Part shown: positions 59,335-64,000 of the stretch, in pieces
How positions within the stretch are numbered: the stretch's first letter is position 1
Layout of the letters: each line of letters begins with the position of its first letter
From: [Actinomadura] parvosata subsp. kistnae
Lineage (GTDB): Bacteria; Actinomycetota; Actinomycetes; Streptosporangiales; Streptosporangiaceae
Assembly (NCBI RefSeq): GCF_900323885.1
Contig: NZ_OOHJ01000018.1
Coordinates: 3,707,001-3,771,000, forward strand
Direction: 5' to 3'
DNA length: 64,000 nucleotides
Made by a program: the position numbers and the translations under genes
The notes under the pieces: model-generated
What the model was told of the DNA's origin: nothing
Databases searched by the model: none
The model's input: only the letters and a program-made list of their open reading frames with translations

Positions 59335-60986
59335 CTGATCACGGTCACCAGGCGCGTGAACTCGGCCGGCAGATCCACCCCGTCCCACACCCGGTGAAAG
59401 CTCAACGCGCTGCCCACCGGCACCATGCGATCGACCCCGCGCCCCGCCAGCTCCCTGGCCAGCTCCTCCAACTCGGCCCGCCCGAACCCGAAGTGCGTCA
59501 TCGTCTGATCCCGCCGCTCCACCAGCGGCACCAGCTCGCCCAGCGCTCCCAGCCTGGCGTGCGCGAACGTCCCGGCCCCCAACCACCGCCGCGGCGCCGC
59601 CGCCGCGGCCGACAGGCGCACGCAGGCCAGCGCGTTCCCGTGGAACTCCACGCTCTCCGCCAGCCCGTCGGCGGCCAGCCCGTACGTGGAGACGCGCTTC
59701 TCCACGGCCATCGCCGTGTCCACCCCCCACCCGCGCACCGTCACCACCCGCGAGACGTGGCCGGTGAAGTCGGCCCGCGCCGCCTCGCAGTCGCCCTCGG
59801 CCCCCACCCAGAACACGGTGCGAGGCGAGGAGCAGGCGGCCTGGTCGAACCAGTAGGTGTCGTTGACGAACCCCTCGGCGACCGTCACCCGCGCCGCCCG
59901 CGGCGCGCACAACCACGCCGCCGCCCGGATCACCGCGAACGAGGACCGGTCGGGAAAGGTCAGGTCGCGGGCGTGCGGGGCGAGCGGGTGCCGCCTGATC
60001 TCGCGTACGGTGCCGTCGCCGCCCCACACCACCCGCAGGTCGCAGGCGGCCGACAGCGCGGCGGTGACGGCGTCGGAACGGGCGTAGGAGATGATGCGTT
60101 GCGTGGCGGCGATCGCGGGATCGGCGTCGGCCAGCGCCTCGTGCAGCGTCTCCAGGATGGTCTCGGCGACCGAGCCCGAGCGCCGCGACAGGCGCACGAC
60201 GTTGCGGTTGCCCATCAGGGCCGACAGGGCCCAGGAGTAGACGAAGACGGTGTCCACGTTCGCGGGCGGAACGTGGAAGATCAGGCCGCGCGGCACGCGC
60301 ACGTGCTCGCCTTCGAGCGCCTCGACTGTGCGGGCCAGCTCGCTCGGCCGCAGGAAGAAGCCGAGCGAGCCCAGCTCGGGATGCCGGCGCGCGAGCACCG
60401 GCCGCAACAGCCGCCGCCCGAACGCGGCAAGGAACTCCCTGACCCGCTCGTCCCCCACCTGAAGACCACCAGGAAGGGCCGTGCCCAGCTCCCCGAGCAC
60501 CCTTTCGACCGGCATCGTCCCCCAAGCGGGAAACCGCACCTGCACGACCGCCCCCTCGGGCCCACCGTCAGGGCGCCCCGCCCCCAGGGCGGACGCCTCC
60601 AGGACGGACGCGTCCAGGGCGGACGCTTCGCGGGCGGACGTCTCGCGGGCGGACGTCTCGCGGGCGCCGGCCAGGGGCCTCGCCTCCGCGGCGGACACCT
60701 CTTGCCTGCCGGCGGGAATCCCGGCCTCGACGCCGGAGGCCGCACGCGCGGCGGGCCCGGCCTCGTCAGCGGACGCTTTCCACCCACCGACTACGGGCAG
60801 CTTGGCCTGGATGGTGGGCGTTTCGTGCACGTTGGCGGGAAGCTTGGCCTCGACGGTGGACGGCGTTTCGTGCGTGTCGGCGGGAAGCTTGGCCTCGACG
60901 GTGGACGGCGTGTCGTGCACGTCGGCGGGGAGCCTGGCCTCCACGGTGGACGGCGTGTCGTGCGCGTCGGCGTGGTCGGCCGGCAT
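59331..60986 (-). CDS. LuxC-like acyl-CoA/acyl-protein reductase with long repeat-built N-terminus
   Basis: 551 residues from ATG 60986 (TGATG overlap with luxE). LuxC-family domain from about residue 148: FHVPPANVDTVFVYSWALSALMGNRNVVRLSRRSGSVAETIL, LRVVWGGDGTVREIR, and the likely catalytic Cys385 in DQAACSSPRTVFW; it ends with SFHRVWDGVDLPAEFTRL. Such proteins reduce a fatty acyl thioester to aldehyde with NADPH. The first 147 residues are not typical: 15-residue repeats of DTHETPSTVEAKLPA, then ARETSARETSA-type repeats. GTG 60545 with GAGGGGG 5 bases upstream would give the usual 404-residue LuxC, so the extension may be repeat expansion. Confidence 0.85.
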   Translation of the reverse strand: MPADHADAHDTPSTVEARLPADVHDTPSTVEAKLPADTHETPSTVEAKLPANVHETPTIQAKLPVVGGWKASADEAGPAARAASGVEAGIPAGRQEVSAAEARPLAGARETSARETSAREASALDASVLEASALGAGRPDGGPEGAVVQVRFPAWGTMPVERVLGELGTALPGGLQVGDERVREFLAAFGRRLLRPVLARRHPELGSLGFFLRPSELARTVEALEGEHVRVPRGLIFHVPPANVDTVFVYSWALSALMGNRNVVRLSRRSGSVAETILETLHEALADADPAIAATQRIISYARSDAVTAALSAACDLRVVWGGDGTVREIRRHPLAPHARDLTFPDRSSFAVIRAAAWLCAPRAARVTVAEGFVNDTYWFDQAACSSPRTVFWVGAEGDCEAARADFTGHVSRVVTVRGWGVDTAMAVEKRVSTYGLAADGLAESVEFHGNALACVRLSAAAAAPRRWLGAGTFAHARLGALGELVPLVERRDQTMTHFGFGRAELEELARELAGRGVDRMVPVGSALSFHRVWDGVDLPAEFTRLVTVIR

Positions 60987-62005
60987 CAGCTCTGCCCCAT
61001 CGTGTCGCTGCAGCCGCGCGCTTCGGCCCGGGGCAGCCGGCCGAGGACTTCGAACCGCTTGCCCGGCCAGCTCCCGTCGTCGACCCCTCGCACCACGCCG
61101 AGGTCTTCGGTCAGCAGCACGTGGCCGGGGTAGGACGTGGGCAGCGTGCTGACCACCTCGATGAGCCCCGGCACCCCGGTCGGCGCCTCCTGCCAGGTCT
61201 CGGGGTCGCGGATGACGACATCGGCGAAGTCGGGGCAGTAGAGCCCGTCGCCGTCGGGGCCTTCGAGGAACACGGTGCCGATCTGCTCGACCATGCCGTA
61301 GAAGTTGTGCACCCTGCGCAGCCCGCACTCGTCGGCCAGCCGCCGCCGGAACTCGGCGTTGCCGACCGCCTGCTCGGCCAGCCGTTTCCAGCCGCCGGAG
61401 TGGATCAGCACCGCCTGTGACAGGTCGGCGCCGAGGCCGCGCAGGTGCAGCCAGACCATGAACGTGAACCCGAAGACCAGGAACGGCTCGCCGCCGTGGC
61501 GCGCCAGGAACGCCTTGACCGCCTCGGCGTCCACGCACCCCTGCTCGTCGAGGACGAACGTGTGGTCTCGGCCGAACGTCATCATGCCGAGCACGCCGGC
61601 GCCGCGCGCGCTGAGCGTGGGGTCGCGGACGACCGCGCGGGTGTCGACGATCAGCATCGGCAGCCGCCGCTCGCCGAGCACGGCCCTGATCGTGGCGGCC
61701 AGCATGCGGGTCTGCGCCGCCGCGGCCTCGCGGTCGAGGTGGATACGGCTCGGCCGCTGCCCGGTGGTGCCGCTGGAGGTGAGCACCCTGAAGACCTGCT
61801 CCTCCGGTACGCTGCGCAGCTCGTGCGTCTTGAACAGCCGCACGGGCAGCCACGGCAGGTCGGCCAGTCGCTCGTAGGGCGGCGCCGCGCCGATGGCGTC
61901 GAGGATGCTCCGGTACGGCGGGCACGCGGCGCGGTGCCGCTCGGTCAGCGCGGTCAGCTCCGGCACCAGCACGGCCTCCCGCTCCGGCGCGCTCAAGGTG
62001 AACAC
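60986..62005 (-). CDS. LuxE-like acyl-protein synthetase/acyl-AMP ligase
   Basis: 339 residues from GTG 62005, because GGGAGGGAG lies just upstream and the family begins with FTLSAPERE; the frame extends through 36-bp repeats to 62149. The adenylation motifs are VLTSSGTTGQRPSRIHLD, GFTFMVWLHL and HNFYGMVEQIGTVF. LuxE enzymes activate fatty acids as acyl-AMP, load them onto a cysteine and pass them to LuxC for reduction. The gene ends in a TGATG overlap with luxC. No luxA/luxB luciferase is present. Confidence 0.87.
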   Translation of the reverse strand: MFTLSAPEREAVLVPELTALTERHRAACPPYRSILDAIGAAPPYERLADLPWLPVRLFKTHELRSVPEEQVFRVLTSSGTTGQRPSRIHLDREAAAAQTRMLAATIRAVLGERRLPMLIVDTRAVVRDPTLSARGAGVLGMMTFGRDHTFVLDEQGCVDAEAVKAFLARHGGEPFLVFGFTFMVWLHLRGLGADLSQAVLIHSGGWKRLAEQAVGNAEFRRRLADECGLRRVHNFYGMVEQIGTVFLEGPDGDGLYCPDFADVVIRDPETWQEAPTGVPGLIEVVSTLPTSYPGHVLLTEDLGVVRGVDDGSWPGKRFEVLGRLPRAEARGCSDTMGQS

Positions 62006-62020
62006 CGGCGCTCCCTCCCA

Positions 62021-62156
62021 CTCACGCACGTCACCGGGCGACCGCGACCCCTCCGGCTCGCGCACGTCACCGGGTGACCGCGCCCGCCCCGGCTCACGCA
62101 CGTCACCGGGCGATCGCGACCACCCGCGCTCACCCACGTCACCGCGCACGGCGGCC
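62021..62156. repeat. 36-bp tandem repeat upstream of luxE
   Basis: Three full units (62021, 62057, 62093) and a partial fourth (62129), each beginning CTCACGCACGTCACCGGGCG or close. They fill the gap between the acyl ligase stop and the luxE start. No unique spacers, so not a CRISPR array. Confidence 0.85.
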
Positions 62157-62168
62157 GGGGCCGGTCGT

Positions 62169-63476
62169 TCATGTCAGGGACTCCAGCGTGCGGTAGTCGA
62201 TCTTGCCCGTGGCCAGCAGCGGCAGGTGGTCGATGTGCCGGACGTCGAACCCGCTCCAGTGCAGCCGCAGCTCGGCCCCCAGCCGCCGGGCCATGCGCAC
62301 CTGGGCGGCGGGGTCGAGCGCTTCTGTCCAGACGGTCACGCGGTCGTCGCCGCTGGTGACGGCCACGGGGCCGAGGCCGCGCAGCATGCGTTCGACGTCG
62401 TCGAGGTTGACCCGGGTGCCGAAGACCTTCGCGATGCGCTTGAGCCGCCCGGTGATCTGCAGGAACCCGTCGGGGTCGAGCGTGCCGAGGTCGCCGGTGC
62501 GCAGCACGCCGCCGAGGTCGTCGCCCCTGGCGAGGTCTTCGGCGCTCTCCGCGTAGCCCATCATGACGTTGGGCCCGCGGTAGACCACCTCGCCGTCGTC
62601 GATCTCGAAGGACCCTCCGGGCACGGCGACGCCGACCGTGCCGAGCTTGTCGGCCAGCCGGTCGGGCGGCAGGACGGCCATGCGGGCCGTGGCCTCGGTC
62701 TGCCCGTACATCACGTAGAAGCGCTCCACCTGGCCGGCGAACTCCTGGACGAGCTCGGGCGCGAGCCGCCCGCCCGCCTGGGTGAGCGTGGTGAGCCTCG
62801 GGTACTTCGAGCGGTCGAAGCGGATGCGGCGCATCATCGAGTACTGGTAGGGGACGGCGGCCAGCGACGTGCAGTCGTAGGTGTGCAGGTCGGCCCAGAA
62901 GGACCGCTCCAGCAGCCCGGCCTCGGTGAGCACCACGGTGCCGCCGGAGATGAGGTGGCTGTTGAGCACCGACAGGCCGTAGCTGTAGTGCAGCGGCAGG
63001 CTGGTGGGCGCGATCTCGCCGGGGCCGATCGACAGGGCGGTGGCGATGGCCTGGGCGTTGGACAGCACGGCCTGGCGCGACAGGCGGACGAGCTTGGGGT
63101 CGCCGGTCGAGCCCGAGGTGGCCAGCAGCAGCCCGAGGTCGGGGTGCGGGTCGGGCACGTCGGCGCGCGACGGCGGCGGGTCGTCGAGCGGGTTGGTGAA
63201 CCCGAGCAGCGCGGCCGGCCTGAACCGCTCGGACAGCTCGGCCAGCGTGGCGGCCGGCAGGTCGGGGTCGAGCAGCGCGATGGGCCGCCCGGCGTGCCAG
63301 GCGCCGAGGTAGCAGAACACGGAGGCCAGGGTGTTGCGCATGGCGCAGAACAGCGGCCCGGGCCGCAGCCCGTCGAGGTTTTCCGCGGCGCGCTTGATGT
63401 AGTGGGCGAGCTGGTCGCCGCCGATGCCCTCCTCCGCGCCGGAGGGGATGAGCCGGGCCCGCGGGTGGGGGAACAT
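62169..63476 (-). CDS. acyl-AMP ligase (AMP-binding family)
   Basis: 435 residues from ATG 63476 (TGATG overlap with the SDR stop); two GTG codons just upstream are in frame. LLLATSGSTGDPKLVRLS is the P-loop, VLSNAQAIATALSI and LPLHYSYGLSVLNSHL follow, VMYGQTEATARMA is motif A5, and TGDLGTLDPDGFLQITGRLKRIAKVFGTRVNLDDVE the hinge. The final catalytic Lys is in LLATGKIDYRTL. It activates a fatty or other carboxylic acid to acyl-AMP for transfer to CoA or a carrier protein. Confidence 0.9.
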   Translation of the reverse strand: MFPHPRARLIPSGAEEGIGGDQLAHYIKRAAENLDGLRPGPLFCAMRNTLASVFCYLGAWHAGRPIALLDPDLPAATLAELSERFRPAALLGFTNPLDDPPPSRADVPDPHPDLGLLLATSGSTGDPKLVRLSRQAVLSNAQAIATALSIGPGEIAPTSLPLHYSYGLSVLNSHLISGGTVVLTEAGLLERSFWADLHTYDCTSLAAVPYQYSMMRRIRFDRSKYPRLTTLTQAGGRLAPELVQEFAGQVERFYVMYGQTEATARMAVLPPDRLADKLGTVGVAVPGGSFEIDDGEVVYRGPNVMMGYAESAEDLARGDDLGGVLRTGDLGTLDPDGFLQITGRLKRIAKVFGTRVNLDDVERMLRGLGPVAVTSGDDRVTVWTEALDPAAQVRMARRLGAELRLHWSGFDVRHIDHLPLLATGKIDYRTLESLT

Positions 63477-64000
63477 CACCACACCAGCCCGCCGTCCACG
63501 CCGAGCACCTGCCCGGTCACGAACCGGGCCTGCGGCGACAGCAGGAACGCCACGGCCTCGGCGACGTCGGCGGGCTCGCCGAGCCGGCCGAGCGGGGTCG
63601 CGGCGACGACGGCCGCGCGGGCGTCGTCGTCGAGGGTGCCGAGCAGGTCGGTACGGATGTAGCCGGGCGCCACGGCATTGACCCTGACCCCGGCCGGCCC
63701 GAGCTCCTTGGCGGCGGCCAGGGTGAGCCCGATGACCGCGGCCTTGGTCGCGGAGTAGACCGCCTGCCCGGGCCCGCCGGAGCGGCCCATGACCGAGGCC
63801 GTCAGCACCACGGCCGGAGACCGGCCCCGGCGCAGCAGCCCGAGCGCGGCCTGCAGCGTGTGGGCGGCGCCGACGGCGTTGACCTGGAAGAGGTGGTCGA
63901 TGGTGGCCGAGCCGGTCATGCCGAGCAGGGCGGCCTCGTGCACGCCCGCGTTGACGACCAGCGCGTCGAGCCGCCCGTGCCGCTGGTGGACGCGCCGCAT
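63476..64000 (-). CDS. short-chain dehydrogenase (FabG-like), 3' part
   Basis: 174 residues visible; the start lies beyond the window edge, and the cofactor-binding N-terminus is missing. LVVNAGVHEAALL is the conserved NAG strand, VLTASVMGRSG holds the catalytic Ser, QAVYSATKAAVIGL the Tyr and Lys, and NAVAPGYIRTDL and FVTGQVLGVDGGLVW are 3-oxoacyl-ACP-reductase-type endings. It is translationally coupled to the acyl ligase and so probably reduces a keto- or aldehyde intermediate of the same pathway. Confidence 0.9.
   Translation of the reverse strand: MRRVHQRHGRLDALVVNAGVHEAALLGMTGSATIDHLFQVNAVGAAHTLQAALGLLRRGRSPAVVLTASVMGRSGGPGQAVYSATKAAVIGLTLAAAKELGPAGVRVNAVAPGYIRTDLLGTLDDDARAAVVAATPLGRLGEPADVAEAVAFLLSPQARFVTGQVLGVDGGLVW

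Noticed and set aside
59331..62005. Bioluminescence operon because of LuxC and LuxE.
   Set aside because: No luciferase alpha/beta (luxA, luxB) or flavin reductase in the window; the neighbours are glycan genes.
62021..62156. CRISPR array (36-bp direct repeats).
   Set aside because: Units are joined head to tail without spacers and there are no cas genes.

Overview
The window is a contiguous 64-kb piece of a high-GC actinobacterial chromosome. Codon third positions are almost all G or C, many genes start with GTG, neighbouring genes overlap by ATGA or TGATG, and the gene order matches the conserved actinobacterial block acpS - nnr - alr - tsaE - tsaB - rimI - tsaD - groES - groEL1 - ECF sigma (shbA/sigD) - guaB - guaB3 - guaA. 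That backbone is shared by mycobacteria and streptomycetes. The fill-in genes and the absence of bldM/whiB3 beside the sigma factor point to the Streptosporangiales, perhaps a Nonomuraea-like organism (inference only).

Layout. 1-9.0 kb: end of acpS, NAD(P)HX repair enzyme, alanine racemase, a hydrolase and the t6A tRNA-modification genes tsaE, tsaB, tsaD with rimI, interrupted by a lipoprotein/class F sortase pair and a small kinase-like gene. 9.0-14.6 kb: a 623-residue coiled-coil protein, a THUMP-like methyltransferase, then groES-groEL1 behind a clear promoter and CIRCE operator. 14.7-15.7 kb: a gene-free, repeat-built stretch. 15.75-21.9 kb: a conserved hypothetical gene, the ECF sigma factor shbA with what looks like a truncated anti-sigma (RsdA-like) ORF, a DUF5319 gene, an unusual LuxR-type regulator, a hairpin-rich guaB leader, guaB and guaB3. 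21.9-24.5 kb: TetR/SnoaL divergent pair with an operator embedded in the promoter, phosphotransferase, acetyltransferase. 24.6-31.5 kb: an amino-sugar catabolic operon (SIS deaminase/isomerase, deacetylase, PfkB kinase, class II aldolase) divergent from a DeoR regulator, followed by glpD and a DinB-like gene. 31.6-37.2 kb: secreted subtilase, secreted beta-propeller protein and a receptor Ser/Thr kinase. 37.2-49.1 kb: aldehyde dehydrogenase, TetR regulators, acetyltransferase, DUF885 peptidase-like protein, SDR, guaA, a small HMA protein, a repeat protein and a secreted protein. 49.3-52.6 kb: a coupled three-gene signalling module (receiver-PP2C, CHASE3 histidine kinase, Rcp1-like receiver). 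52.6-64.0 kb, all on the minus strand: SDR, acyl-AMP ligase, LuxE-like and LuxC-like proteins, a large membrane protein with apparent frameshifts, GT2 glycosyltransferase, methyltransferase, polysaccharide deacetylase and a GT-C-like membrane protein. This reads as one fatty-acyl reduction plus cell-surface glycan locus.

The most unusual signals are (a) four consecutive hairpins between the LuxR gene and guaB, one with a 17-bp perfect stem; (b) the LuxC/LuxE/ligase/SDR set without luciferase, beside glycosyltransferases; (c) a 50-codon ORF resembling only the sigma-binding head of RsdA, directly behind the sigma gene; and (d) many short tandem duplications (about 30-45 bp units) lying exactly at gene starts or ends, one set of which seems to have thrown a membrane protein out of frame twice. 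Everything is from reading the sequence; no database search was possible.
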